Positions 11,198 through 20,364 of a DNA stretch of 64,000 nucleotides are shown here, in pieces. Made by a program: the position numbers and the translations under genes. A model generated the notes under the pieces. The model was given only the letters and a program-made list of their open reading frames with translations. It was not told the origin of the DNA and made no database searches. Origin of the DNA: Bifidobacterium boum. GTDB lineage: Bacteria; Actinomycetota; Actinomycetes; Actinomycetales; Bifidobacteriaceae. The stretch spans positions 248,001-312,000 of the forward strand of contig NZ_JGYQ01000016.1 of the NCBI RefSeq assembly GCF_000741535.1, read 5' to 3'. The first letter of the stretch is position 1; each line of letters begins with the position of its first letter.

Positions 11198-12148
11198 ATG
11201 ACGCAGAACGAACCGATGACACCGTTGAAGCATTTGGTGAAAGTACTGAAGTTGGGCACACCCTCACCGCATCGTGACCACACGTATATCAATGGCGAAA
11301 GCCTGTACTTCCCCACCGGACGCGTGTACGGCGGCCAAGTGATTGCACAATCGGTTGTCGCGGCGGCGAAAACCGTGCCAAACGGCCGGCTCCCCCACTC
11401 CATTCACGGGTATTTCATCGCTGCCGGGGATATTCATCAGGATGTGCTGTTCGACGTGGAAACCTTGCGTGACGGGCATTCATTCTCGTCGCGTCGCGTC
11501 AACGTCACGCAAGCGCAAGGGCCGATTCTCACCGCTATCGCAAGTTTTCAGGAAACCGGCCAACGTGGCGTCGAATTCGCCGACCCCATGCCGTCGGGCG
11601 TGCCCGGACCGGAAGGACTCACCAGTGCCAAACAGCTGATGGAACCGTATGCAGACCGTTCACCCTTCGCTGATTTTTACGCCAGTAAATCCCCGTTTGA
11701 TATCCGCCATGTGACGCCGACCATCATGCTGGGCGCCGACCACAAGTCAGCGGACCGTGACAGCGGCCGTCAAATGGTGTGGATGAAAGCCGACGGCACC
11801 GCCGACGTACCGCAGGTGATGCATCGGGCGATGCTGGCGCTCGGCTGCGACCAGATCATGATGGAGCCGGTACTGCGCCGGGCGGGGTTGAGCATCTCGA
11901 CACCGGGGATTTCCTACGCGTCCATCGACCATTCGATGTGGTGGTATCGCGATATCGATATCAACCAGTGGCATCTGTATGTCCAAGACACTCCGACCGC
12001 CGCTCACGGACGCGGTCTGGCGCTAGCGAAAGTGTATTCGCGTGAAGGTGAGCTCGTCGCCGTCATGGCGCAGGAAGCCATGATCCGCGTTCCCGATGAA
12101 ACGCTCGACACGCTGCAATCCGCCGACAGCCCCGCCTCTGCAAACTAA
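11198..12148 (+). CDS. tesB: Acyl-CoA thioesterase II (TesB family)
   Basis: A 316-residue double-hotdog thioesterase that hydrolyses acyl-CoA to free fatty acid and CoA. The family signatures are seen in order: FPTGRVYGGQVIAQSVVAA near residue 38 of the first hotdog, then HSIHGYFIAAGDIHQDVLFDVE (the usual F...GD....Y.V pattern with altered residues), RDGHSFSSRRVNVTQ, and in the second hotdog YASIDHSMWWYRDIDINQWHLYVQDTP followed by GRGLALAKVYSREGELVAVMAQE. The Asp of the second hotdog active site (SIDHSMWW) is present. It is a single-gene unit, convergent with the DUF3180 gene. Which acyl-CoA is the real substrate is unknown. Confidence 0.92.
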   Translation: MTQNEPMTPLKHLVKVLKLGTPSPHRDHTYINGESLYFPTGRVYGGQVIAQSVVAAAKTVPNGRLPHSIHGYFIAAGDIHQDVLFDVETLRDGHSFSSRRVNVTQAQGPILTAIASFQETGQRGVEFADPMPSGVPGPEGLTSAKQLMEPYADRSPFADFYASKSPFDIRHVTPTIMLGADHKSADRDSGRQMVWMKADGTADVPQVMHRAMLALGCDQIMMEPVLRRAGLSISTPGISYASIDHSMWWYRDIDINQWHLYVQDTPTAAHGRGLALAKVYSREGELVAVMAQEAMIRVPDETLDTLQSADSPASAN

Positions 12149-12161
12149 CCGACTCCTCCAA

Positions 12162-12205
12162 ACCTTCTGCCGACACTAGTATGGCTCTGAGCGTCGGCAG
12201 AAGGT
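12162..12205. terminator. Bidirectional terminator; copy of a GCCGACGCT-type hairpin repeat
   Basis: ACCTTCTGCCGAC (12162-12174) pairs perfectly with GTCGGCAGAAGGT (12193-12205) between the convergent TesB and DUF3180 genes. Related hairpins occur near 53741 and 53793. Confidence 0.75.
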
Positions 12206-12211
12206 GGGAGG

Positions 12212-12784
12212 TCAGCGACGACGGTGAGGAGTCGGCAGGGTGTTCTCGCCGGGATTGATTTCTTTGGCAGCGCCACCGCGGGCCAGTTGTCGTTGCTCGC
12301 GCTGACGTTCCTTGGCTTTCGGGTTGTCCGATCCTTCATCAGGCGGCAACTGGCAGAACCATTCGCTGATGATGCCGATGATCATATCAATCAAACTGAC
12401 CACCGCGGCGATGGCGCATTCACGGATGGCACTCGCATAATACGGCGCCTCACCATGCGGCAATGCGGACACCAGCTGCACGCCGTACCAGCCCAGCAGA
12501 AAGGCCGCAGCCAATCCGAGCGCCTTCGACAGGATCAGCGTGTTGACCGCGCGTTCCGGGTCAAGCCGTCGCGTCCGCTTCTTCGGATCGGTATGCGAGT
12601 ACGTGCGTACTTGGATCGCCAGAGCGAGCACCACCAACCCCATAACGAGCACGACCACGGACACGGCAATCGGGGCACCCAACATATCGAATTGCAGGCT
12701 TTCTGAAAGTTTGACCACACCGAGACCGCACAAACATCCGACCAATACGGCGATCACATACTGCCACCATGGGGTTCTGCGCAT
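12212..12784 (-). CDS. DUF3180 membrane protein
   Basis: A 190-residue membrane protein with four hydrophobic segments in two pairs (about residues 8-50 and 82-140) and a basic, Arg/Lys-rich cytoplasmic tail ending PTPHRRR. It matches the actinobacterial DUF3180 family, which sits just after folK in mycobacteria and relatives (the Rv3605c position). Here it sits 31 nt after the folB-folK fusion, so the synteny supports the call. The start chosen is the ATG at 12784, since GAGGAGA lies 9-10 nt upstream; TTG and ATG codons at 12793 and 12790 are too close to it. The function is unknown. Confidence 0.85.
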   Translation of the reverse strand: MRRTPWWQYVIAVLVGCLCGLGVVKLSESLQFDMLGAPIAVSVVVLVMGLVVLALAIQVRTYSHTDPKKRTRRLDPERAVNTLILSKALGLAAAFLLGWYGVQLVSALPHGEAPYYASAIRECAIAAVVSLIDMIIGIISEWFCQLPPDEGSDNPKAKERQREQRQLARGGAAKEINPGENTLPTPHRRR

Positions 12785-12815
12785 GATCATCAATCTCCTC
12801 TCGTATTGGCGGCGT

Positions 12816-13799
12816 TCATTGCATGCCTCCTAGAATCCAGCTGTCTGACAGCAATCCCACTTGCGTCGCATCAGGAGCCAACGCCAGCAGATATGGCAGA
12901 GGATCACCGCCGAGTCGGGCATCCGGCTCAATATCCATCCACGGGGCGAGAATCGCCGCACTGGTTTTCGCTTCCTGCCAGCCGACTTGTTCGCGCCGAC
13001 CGGTCTCGGCATCAGAGCGCATGACAACCATATGCAATGCGAGCGAGTCACGATGCTTTCCACTGATGGATTCCAGCAGATGGCTGAACGCTGGGGCGTC
13101 AAGACGCGTGTCCACGAGCACCACCGCTGACATCGTATCCGGGCCGTCAATGGCGCTGACATGGTAGAGCGGCGAAATGCCGGTCACCTGGTTACCGGGG
13201 ATGCTATCCAAAGCGACGACCGCGGCACGCATCAGGCGTTCCCCGTCGTCACCACCGCGCATGGCGATAACGGCGTGGGACGACTGCTGCGCTTGTGCCG
13301 CACCATCAGCATGTCTGGTATCAGCACCATGCTGGCTGCCACTACGGCGCCCGCCGACCTCTTGTCTCGGCATCGATCCGCTGGCCTGTGCCGCTGGCGT
13401 GGCATCATCATGATCGGCGTCATCGGCCAGACGGTGGACGTTCACGGCGATGTCGTCAACAGCCATACCGTGAGGATGCCCGGCGTGAAGCACCACGTCA
13501 ACGCCATGGACGCGGTGGGACAGCAGCACCGCCTGCGCGATGCGCCCGGCGATGGTTTCCAACAGCACGCAATCGTATGCGCCCGTAGTCATGACTTGCC
13601 GTACCCGATCGGCCAACTGGGCGTAATCCACGGTTTGCGTAATATCATCGCCGGCGATGGCGCCGCGCAAATCAAGCTCGACGGTGACATCAGCCCGCAA
13701 ATCGTGCCAGCGTGGGGCGGTATTGTGATCAGAACAAGCGGACGGGGATCCGCTCTGCCCTGCGGCGGCGCGAATCCCCGTCAAACGTATCGAATCCAT
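12816..13799 (-). CDS. FolB-FolK fusion: dihydroneopterin aldolase plus HPPK, apparently degenerate
   Basis: The 327-residue protein has two parts. Residues 1-125 align with dihydroneopterin aldolase (TVDYAQLADRVRQV, LLETIAGRIAQAVL); residues 175-327 align with 6-hydroxymethyl-dihydropterin pyrophosphokinase (ISPLYHVSAIDGPDTMSAVV, SAAILAPWMDIEPDARLGG). A low-complexity linker joins them. Several family-critical residues are absent: the HKP lysine of FolB reads HAGHPHG, the Glu-containing loop after strand 1 is replaced by an Ser/Asp insert, and the DLDI metal-binding pair of HPPK reads ALHMVV. The start of HPPK (usual GSNLGD) reads RGGDDGER. It follows ftsH by 4 nt in the operon. Folate activity is doubtful. 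Confidence 0.8.
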   Translation of the reverse strand: MDSIRLTGIRAAAGQSGSPSACSDHNTAPRWHDLRADVTVELDLRGAIAGDDITQTVDYAQLADRVRQVMTTGAYDCVLLETIAGRIAQAVLLSHRVHGVDVVLHAGHPHGMAVDDIAVNVHRLADDADHDDATPAAQASGSMPRQEVGGRRSGSQHGADTRHADGAAQAQQSSHAVIAMRGGDDGERLMRAAVVALDSIPGNQVTGISPLYHVSAIDGPDTMSAVVLVDTRLDAPAFSHLLESISGKHRDSLALHMVVMRSDAETGRREQVGWQEAKTSAAILAPWMDIEPDARLGGDPLPYLLALAPDATQVGLLSDSWILGGMQ

Positions 13800-13803
13800 A
13801 CGC

Positions 13804-15858
13804 TCACTCGCCCGGCTTCATGCCGACACCGCGTTTGAGTGAATCCGGAATCTCGACCGGAGGCTTGTCGGAATCAGGACGACGCTCATCGGACAGCCAT
13901 ACCTCACGCTTCGGGGCTTTCTTCACGTTCGCGAAGATTTCGGCAAGCTCCTTCTCGTTGAGGGTTTCCTTGACCAGCAGCTGGCGAACCAGTTCGTCAA
14001 GAATGTCACGGTTGTCGTTGATCGCATTCCACGCTTCGGTATGCGCGTTCTCAACGAGCTTGTCCACTTCCTCGTCGATGATTTGCGCGGTGCGTTCCGA
14101 GTACGGGCGGGGCTTCAACCCGTCGTAATCGTCCTGGGCGTCCGCGTTATCCCACTTGATGGCGCCAAGCTTCGAGGAGAAGCCATATTCGAGGACCATC
14201 TTGCGTGCGATCTTCGTGGCTTTCTCAATATCGTTCGACGCGCCGGTGGTCGGGTCGTGGAACACGATTTCCTCGGCGGTACGCCCACCCATCGCGTACG
14301 CCATCTGGTCGAGCAGCTGATTGCGGGACTCGGAATAGCGGTCCGAAGTCGGCATGACCGCCGTGTAGCCGAGGGCCCGGCCTCGCGGCAGAATCGTCAC
14401 CTTGGTCACCGGGTCGGTGTCGTGCATGCACGCGGCGACCAAGGCGTGGCCGCCCTCATGGTAGGCGGTGTTGCGCAGCTCATTGAGTGCCATACCCTTG
14501 GACTGGCGCTTCGGACCCGCCTGCACACGATCGATGGCCTCGTCGATGGCACGGTTGTCGATCAGCTGGGCACCGGCACGGGCGCACAGCAGCGCGGCCT
14601 CGTTGAGCACGTTCGCCAGATCAGCGCCTGTGAAGCCGGGGGTACGTACGGCGACCATATGCAGGTCGACATCCGGCACGAACGGCTTACCTTTGGCGTG
14701 AACCTTCAAAATCGCCTCACGGCCTTCCAGATCCGGGGCTTCGACCGCGACCTGACGGTCGAAACGGCCCGGACGCAGCAGAGCCGGATCAAGCACATCG
14801 GGGCGGTTGGTCGCGGCAATGATGATCAGATTCGTGTCATTGTCGAAACCATCCATCTCAACGAGCAGCTGGTTCAAGGTCTGCTCACGCTCATCATGCC
14901 CGCCGCTCATACCGGAGCCACGTTTGCGGCCGACAGCGTCGATCTCGTCGATGAAGATGATCGCCGGAGCGTTCTTCTTCGCCTCATCGAACAGTTCACG
15001 CACACGGGAGGCGCCAAGGCCGACGAACATCTCGACGAAGTCGGAGCCTGACGTCGCGTAGAACGGCACTCCCGCCTCACCTGCGATAGCGCGCGCAAGC
15101 AGCGTCTTACCGGTTCCAGGAGGGCCATACAGCAGCACGCCACGCGGAATGCGGGCACCCAGTGCCTTGTACTTGGACGGGTCCTTGAGGAAGTCCTTGA
15201 TCTCTTCGACTTCCTGCAATGCGGCATCCTCGCCCTTGACATCGGCGAAGCGAGTGCTCGGCGTCTGGCCTTCAAGCAGCTTCCCGCTGTTCTTGCGTCC
15301 GCCCATGCCGAGCATACCGTTGCTCATGCGGCTCATCATGAACCACAACAATCCGAGGAATATCAGCAACGGCAGAATGGAAGTGATGAGGTAGGACATC
15401 GTGCTGGTCTGCTGCATGCTTGATGTCCAACCGTTGCTGGGCTGATCGGCCTTCACCGCCTTGATGATATCGGCGCCCTGCGCGAAGGTGTAGTAGAACT
15501 GCACGTTCTTGCCGTAATTATGCGTTTTGCCTTGCGCATCGGTTTTCGAAAAATCGTTCTTGAGTTCAAGCTTGACCAGCTGCCGGTTGTCAATAACCTC
15601 AGCATACGTGGCCTGGCCGTTGTTGAGCAGCTTCAAGCCATCTTCCGTGTTGATGGTCTGCGTGCCGCTGGACGCGAACATCTGGAACGCGCCGATGGTG
15701 AGCAGCACCAGCACAACCACCCACAGCCACGGGGACTGCCACCACGGACGATTGCCGTTGCCGCCTTTCGGCGTGTTATCGGAATCACCGCGGCGGAATG
15801 GGTTACCGTTGTTCCCACCCATTGGAGGCCGCTGTTGCGGGCCCTGCGGATAGCTCAT
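13804..15858 (-). CDS. ftsH: ATP-dependent zinc metalloprotease FtsH
   Basis: A 684-residue membrane-anchored AAA+ protease that extracts and degrades membrane and short-lived cytosolic proteins as a hexamer. An N-terminal Pro/Gly-rich cytosolic stretch precedes TM1 (about 43-63); an external domain and TM2 (about 155-175) follow. Walker A is GPPGTGKT (about 246), Walker [12 protein letters not shown], the SRH region lies near 355, and the zinc motif is HEGGH (about 466). The C-terminus is Pro-rich. The start overlaps the hpt stop codon as ATGA, so translation is likely coupled. Confidence 0.97.
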   Translation of the reverse strand: MSYPQGPQQRPPMGGNNGNPFRRGDSDNTPKGGNGNRPWWQSPWLWVVVLVLLTIGAFQMFASSGTQTINTEDGLKLLNNGQATYAEVIDNRQLVKLELKNDFSKTDAQGKTHNYGKNVQFYYTFAQGADIIKAVKADQPSNGWTSSMQQTSTMSYLITSILPLLIFLGLLWFMMSRMSNGMLGMGGRKNSGKLLEGQTPSTRFADVKGEDAALQEVEEIKDFLKDPSKYKALGARIPRGVLLYGPPGTGKTLLARAIAGEAGVPFYATSGSDFVEMFVGLGASRVRELFDEAKKNAPAIIFIDEIDAVGRKRGSGMSGGHDEREQTLNQLLVEMDGFDNDTNLIIIAATNRPDVLDPALLRPGRFDRQVAVEAPDLEGREAILKVHAKGKPFVPDVDLHMVAVRTPGFTGADLANVLNEAALLCARAGAQLIDNRAIDEAIDRVQAGPKRQSKGMALNELRNTAYHEGGHALVAACMHDTDPVTKVTILPRGRALGYTAVMPTSDRYSESRNQLLDQMAYAMGGRTAEEIVFHDPTTGASNDIEKATKIARKMVLEYGFSSKLGAIKWDNADAQDDYDGLKPRPYSERTAQIIDEEVDKLVENAHTEAWNAINDNRDILDELVRQLLVKETLNEKELAEIFANVKKAPKREVWLSDERRPDSDKPPVEIPDSLKRGVGMKPGE

Positions 15859-16418
15859 GCCTGTTCTCCTTGATATACTTCCGGCTTCAGCACCGCGATC
15901 GAATCGAGGTTGCGGAAACGTTCGTCATAGTCGAGGCCGAATCCGACAACAAACTCGTCGGGGACCTCATACCCCTTGTACTTTACCTGCACGTCGACTT
16001 CGCGCCGGGAAGGCTTCTCCAAGAGCGCGAAGACCTCCACGGATTGTGCACCCCTACGCTTGAGTTCTTCAACCAGCCAAGCGAGCGTACGACCGGAATC
16101 CACGATGTCTTCGACGATGAGCACGTTGCGCCCACGCACGTCCGTGGACAGATCCTGGCGTACCGTAATCGTTCCGCTGCTTGACGTCCCCGACCCGTAA
16201 CTGGACAGGCTCATGAAATCCATCTGCACCGGAATGCTCATCGCCTGCGAGAATGCGACCATGGTGTTGACCGCGCCCTTGAGCACTGCCACGAGCAGCG
16301 GGTCCTTGCCACGGTAGTCTTGGCTCACCTGTGCGGCAACTTCATCGATTTTCTTGTGGATATCGGTTTTGCTGATCAACTCGTGGTCGATCTGGTCTTG
16401 AACGTCAGCGATTTTCAT
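15855..16418 (-). CDS. hpt: Hypoxanthine phosphoribosyltransferase
   Basis: A 187-residue purine salvage enzyme that turns hypoxanthine or guanine plus PRPP into IMP or GMP. The PRPP loop is VLIVEDIVDSGRTLAWL (about 105-121), the catalytic flexible loop is SLSSYGSGTSSSG, and the C-terminal base-recognition segment is VPDEFVVGFGLDYDERFRNL. ATG 16418 is chosen; a GTG at 16424 is two codons upstream, and neither has a clear ribosome site. It overlaps the end of tilS by 14 nt and the start of ftsH by 4 nt, the conserved actinobacterial tilS-hpt-ftsH order. Confidence 0.95.
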   Translation of the reverse strand: MKIADVQDQIDHELISKTDIHKKIDEVAAQVSQDYRGKDPLLVAVLKGAVNTMVAFSQAMSIPVQMDFMSLSSYGSGTSSSGTITVRQDLSTDVRGRNVLIVEDIVDSGRTLAWLVEELKRRGAQSVEVFALLEKPSRREVDVQVKYKGYEVPDEFVVGFGLDYDERFRNLDSIAVLKPEVYQGEQA

Positions 16419-17502
16419 GCCCACTATCTTGGCACACGCGAATGACGTGTTTCTGGCGAAAAGCTTGGTATCCGCTGGGAAGACTCACAGCATGCTGACC
16501 ATGCCAATCAATAATCAGCCGCTCGATGGCTTCGATATGCCGTGCTGAAACCGGTACGCCCAACGATGCACACGCACGGGCGATAACCCGGCGCCTGATC
16601 GCCGCCGGCTGAACTTCGAGCGTTCGAACGTCAAGCGAAACACCGTGTGACGATGCCGTTTCAATCCGTACACTCCCCTGATATGCCGTCGACGCCTGAT
16701 CGTCCAGATACTCGCGGTCGCTCACCGCTCCCGCGGCATACTGCGCGAGATGCTTGGCAACATCGCTGCCTGCAAGCTCCTCCAATACCGGCATCACGTC
16801 ATGGCGGATACGCGAACGCAGCGGATAGCCGTTCGGCAAGCGCTGTCCAAAGGGAATGCCGTCACCGTTGGTCGGATCATCCCACCACGTGATGCTCAGG
16901 TCACGGCAGATACCTGTGGTTTGGGCTCGCGTCAGTGCAAGGAACGGCCGCAACAGCGTGACACCGTCACGCTCACTGCTTGCGGGCATGCCGCACAATG
17001 CGTCCACACCGCCTGAACGCAACAAGCCCATGATGATGGTTTCCGCTTGGTCGTCACACGTGTGAGCAAGCAGGACGGCACTCGCGCCACAGGCTCGCGC
17101 CTCCTCAGTCAGCGCCGCATAGCGTGCGTCGCGGGCGGCGGCCTCCTCCCCCTGCCCTGCAGGGTCAACCTGCACGAACCGCACAGCTACCGGGTCAAGT
17201 CCCAGTGTCGAGCATCGCGCAGCCGTATCGAGCGCGATATCGGTCGATCCGGCTTGCAGCTGGTGATCAACGACGACAGCGCCGCATCGCAGTCCCAGCA
17301 TGCCGCAGACAATATGCGTCACGGCAGCCAACGCCATGGAATCGCGGCCGCCTGAACACGCGACCAGAACCAGTGGGGCATCCGATGAGGGCGCGTGGGC
17401 ACCGTGGCAAGCGAACCTCGGATCCTGTCGCCCCAATCCTGCACGCTCCAAGCATGCACGAACATCCCCGATCGCCGTTCTGAGATTTGCCGTGTACGCC
17501 AT
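16405..17502 (-). CDS. tilS: tRNA(Ile)-lysidine synthetase
   Basis: A 365-residue PP-loop ATPase that modifies C34 of the CAU-anticodon tRNA-Ile to lysidine, which changes its decoding from AUG to AUA. The PP-loop is VACSGGRDSMALA (about 46-58). The motif LLAHTCDDQAETIIMGLLRSGG is the family's HNxDDQAET element, here HTCDDQAET. The later WWDDPTNGD and NGYPLRSRIRHDVMPVLE segments match the tRNA-binding part. GAGGAG lies six nt before the ATG. It stands 20 nt downstream of dacB in the same operon. Confidence 0.94.
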   Translation of the reverse strand: MAYTANLRTAIGDVRACLERAGLGRQDPRFACHGAHAPSSDAPLVLVACSGGRDSMALAAVTHIVCGMLGLRCGAVVVDHQLQAGSTDIALDTAARCSTLGLDPVAVRFVQVDPAGQGEEAAARDARYAALTEEARACGASAVLLAHTCDDQAETIIMGLLRSGGVDALCGMPASSERDGVTLLRPFLALTRAQTTGICRDLSITWWDDPTNGDGIPFGQRLPNGYPLRSRIRHDVMPVLEELAGSDVAKHLAQYAAGAVSDREYLDDQASTAYQGSVRIETASSHGVSLDVRTLEVQPAAIRRRVIARACASLGVPVSARHIEAIERLIIDWHGQHAVSLPSGYQAFRQKHVIRVCQDSGHENR

Positions 17503-17522
17503 ATGCCGCTCCTCAATCGATC

Positions 17523-18974
17523 CTACAGTCCCGCCAGCGCACTCATGAACTTGTTGATTGCGATACGCGCGGAATACAGGTTGGTCGGATTATTGACAAT
17601 CACCGCGAACGATACGAGCCCGCCGTTGGTACGGGACACGTTACCCGCCATGGACGTGACACCTTCAAGACTGCCGGTTTTCACACGTAGCTGGCCGGCG
17701 AGCGCCTGGTCGGCGAGACGGCTTTTCGCCGTACCCACCAAACCGGGGACCGACAATCCCTCAGCTGCCGCAACCGCGCCGCCGACCCGCAGGTTACGTT
17801 CCTGGACCTGCACCAAGGTGGTGGCGGTCAAGCGGGAACCGTCAGACAGGCCCGAACAGTCAGCCATGACGAGTCCCGAGGTGGAAACACCCAGCTTGTC
17901 CAACTCCTGTTTGACTGCGGTGGTCGCCCCGGTCGGACTGTTGTCGTTACCAGTGGCGTTGGCGAGCAATCGTCCGAACTCTTCGGCGAGCGTGTTATCA
18001 GAGTGCCGCAGAGTGAATGCCATGATTTCCGCGAGCGTCGCGGACTGCACCGTGGCGACGGCATGCAAACCGGACGGCACGCTTGCGGCGACCGGCGAAC
18101 CGTCGACCGTGATCCCCTGTTCGGTCAGCCGCTGGGCGAATGTCACCGCCGCATCCGCCGCCGGTGTCATAGACAACACCGGATAACTGGTGAACGAGTC
18201 TGGATCATGCTGCTGGTCAGCCGTCCACTGGCGGCCGCCGTCCACAGCCATCGAGGAGACGGCCGTGTAATACATATTGCTTGGATTATTCTGCGCGATA
18301 GTTGCCGGATATCTCGGATCGGCGAACACCGTGTCGTCGTAGCGCACGGCAACCGACGTTATTCCACGCTGTTTCAACGATGTCGCCGTTGTCTTCGCCA
18401 GTGTCCCCAATCCGGCGCGACCGTTGATATGGTTCGGATCATTATCCCCCGAGCCGAGCAGCATATCGCCGCTGCCTTTGAGATACAAGGTCGGAGTTTG
18501 CCCGCTGGCTTGGGACAGATACGCGCTCGTGGCGAGCGTGGAACCCATATCCAGCACGGATGCGGCGGCCAGCGCGGTCAAGGTTTTCATGGTGGATGCC
18601 GGTTCACGCTGGGCATCAGGTTCATGGCTGGCGACGACTGTGCCGTCAGCAGTGGCGATCGCGATGGAAAAATCAGTGCCCACACTGGGATCGGCGGCGA
18701 ACGCGTCAATAAGCTGTTGGGCGGCAGCGGCGTCAACGGTTTTCGACCGGTTGGCTGTCCCGGCAATCGCGGTCGCGGTACGGGCGGACAGAGGCGCCGC
18801 ATACGATGGGTTGGCTACATCGCGCAAGGTCAATACACCCGGGAACACGTCCGTCAGATCCCCGACGGCATAGCCGACAACCAACAGGGCGGTCAGGGCC
18901 GATGATATGGCGACGCGTATGACGCGGCTGGTATCGGCCCGTCGCCGCTTGCGCAACTCCATCCGTGTTCCCAA
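17523..18974 (-). CDS. dacB: D-alanyl-D-alanine carboxypeptidase/endopeptidase (PBP4, S13 family)
   Basis: A 483-residue secreted penicillin-binding protein that trims or cleaves peptidoglycan peptides. One N-terminal membrane segment (about 17-40 from this start) acts as anchor or signal. The active-site motifs are in order: SxxK as PASTMKTLTA (about residue 127), SxN as SDNTLAEEFG (about 325), and KTG as VKTGSLEG (about 430). The large insertion between SxxK and SxN is typical of the S13 family. A TTG at 18974 has AGGAGG eight nt upstream and is the best start; the ATG at 18962 is four codons on, and the ATG at 19007 lies before the ribosome site. It heads the operon. Confidence 0.93.
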   Translation of the reverse strand: MGTRMELRKRRRADTSRVIRVAISSALTALLVVGYAVGDLTDVFPGVLTLRDVANPSYAAPLSARTATAIAGTANRSKTVDAAAAQQLIDAFAADPSVGTDFSIAIATADGTVVASHEPDAQREPASTMKTLTALAAASVLDMGSTLATSAYLSQASGQTPTLYLKGSGDMLLGSGDNDPNHINGRAGLGTLAKTTATSLKQRGITSVAVRYDDTVFADPRYPATIAQNNPSNMYYTAVSSMAVDGGRQWTADQQHDPDSFTSYPVLSMTPAADAAVTFAQRLTEQGITVDGSPVAASVPSGLHAVATVQSATLAEIMAFTLRHSDNTLAEEFGRLLANATGNDNSPTGATTAVKQELDKLGVSTSGLVMADCSGLSDGSRLTATTLVQVQERNLRVGGAVAAAEGLSVPGLVGTAKSRLADQALAGQLRVKTGSLEGVTSMAGNVSRTNGGLVSFAVIVNNPTNLYSARIAINKFMSALAGL

Positions 18975-19137
18975 GACACGTCCCTCCTGTTCACGATACG
19001 TATGCACGCCGGCGCTCCGGACATGCGATGTTCTTTCAGCTTAGCGCCGGCGGCGAACGATACCGTCAAACGTTTCGAAGCCACGTGGAAGCGTCGGCAC
19101 GGAGAAATGGAGAAATGGTGTGTCGCTGTGACTGGTG

Positions 19138-20364
19138 TCACTTGCCATGATGCTCGATCGGCTTCCATTCAGCCTTCGAGAAGACCGCCTGGAAAGAAAT
19201 CGGCACGTAACTGAGCATGTAAATCGGGAAGCTGAGCACATAGGCGAACAGCTCCTTGTTCGTGGCGCCGATCTGGTCACGTTCCGCCACACAGGTCAGC
19301 GCAGCCAGTCCCATCATGCCCAGCACGCCGAGCACAATGCCGTACGTCCATCCGCCGATTGAGTTCAGCTGGCTCTGCCACGTGACGAACCCGCATGCCG
19401 CGAACAGGCAACCCAGTAGGAATCGTGCGATGCCAAGCACCATGAACGGGCAGAGCACCAGCGTGAAATCGATGCAGGAGAAATCACGCTCCCGCACCGC
19501 ACGTTTGATGAGCGCAGGCCCGTAATAGCGGAACACCTGCAGGAAGCCTTTGCTCCAGCGCAGACGTTGCCGCCAGCTCTGCCCGAAAGTGACCGGCTGC
19601 TCATCATACAGAATCGCGGTACCGCAGTACCCGATCCGATCCCCGTGAAGCACCGAATCCATGCTGAATTCAAGATCTTCGGTGAGCAGATGGAATTTCC
19701 ACCCACGGTTGCGACGCATGATTTCTTGGGAAAACATGAAGCCAGTGCCGCCGACATGGCAGCTCGAGCCGAACAACATGCGCGAGTTGTTGAGGAATCG
19801 TGATTCGCGGATGAACCACAACGCGGAGCCGGAAGACACCCAGTTGTCAGCAAGATTGACGGAGTTGCGGTAGCTGGTGAGGATTTTGAACCCGGCATGG
19901 AACGCCTTGTTCATCTCCTCGATGTAATGCTTGTCGAGGCGGTTGTCCGCGTCGAACACGAAGAACGCGTCATACTTGTCCGTCTCACCCTCATTGATCA
20001 TATGGTCCAGCAGATAACTCAGCGCATAGCCCTTGCCAATCTGCTCCTTGTTGAAACGTTCGACGACATGGCATCCCATATCGCGTACCAACTGGGCGGT
20101 ATGATCCGTACAGTTGTCCGCGACCAGCCAGATGTCGACGAGCCGGGACGGATAGGTCTGAGAACGGATTGAATTGATGAGATTGCCGATCACGGCTTCC
20201 TCATTACGGGCGGAGATCAGCACCGCGTAGCGCTTGTCCATCGGAGCGTCCGGAAAGGTGATCTGCTTGGCGAACAAGGACGCAACAACGCATACCGCCT
20301 GGTAGACCAGTCCGGCACCGCCAAGGATCATGAGGAGAATATCAAGGACGGACAGCAGGACCAT
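19138..20364 (-). CDS. Membrane glycosyltransferase, family 2 (processive-synthase-like)
   Basis: A 408-residue GT-A glycosyltransferase with one N-terminal membrane segment and three or four at the C-terminus. The family-2 processive motifs are present: the nucleotide-binding DNCTDHTAQLV, DxD as VFDADNRLD (about 136), GGTGFMFS, LTEDLEFSM (catalytic TED) and QRLRWSKG (Q-x-x-R-W). These are the marks of cellulose, chitin or hyaluronan synthase-like enzymes, so a polysaccharide or a glycolipid is the likely product; the sugar is unknown. The ATG at 20364 overlaps the AI-2E-family stop as TGATG, which indicates coupled translation; a GTG at 20373 is the alternative. Confidence 0.9.
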   Translation of the reverse strand: MVLLSVLDILLMILGGAGLVYQAVCVVASLFAKQITFPDAPMDKRYAVLISARNEEAVIGNLINSIRSQTYPSRLVDIWLVADNCTDHTAQLVRDMGCHVVERFNKEQIGKGYALSYLLDHMINEGETDKYDAFFVFDADNRLDKHYIEEMNKAFHAGFKILTSYRNSVNLADNWVSSGSALWFIRESRFLNNSRMLFGSSCHVGGTGFMFSQEIMRRNRGWKFHLLTEDLEFSMDSVLHGDRIGYCGTAILYDEQPVTFGQSWRQRLRWSKGFLQVFRYYGPALIKRAVRERDFSCIDFTLVLCPFMVLGIARFLLGCLFAACGFVTWQSQLNSIGGWTYGIVLGVLGMMGLAALTCVAERDQIGATNKELFAYVLSFPIYMLSYVPISFQAVFSKAEWKPIEHHGK

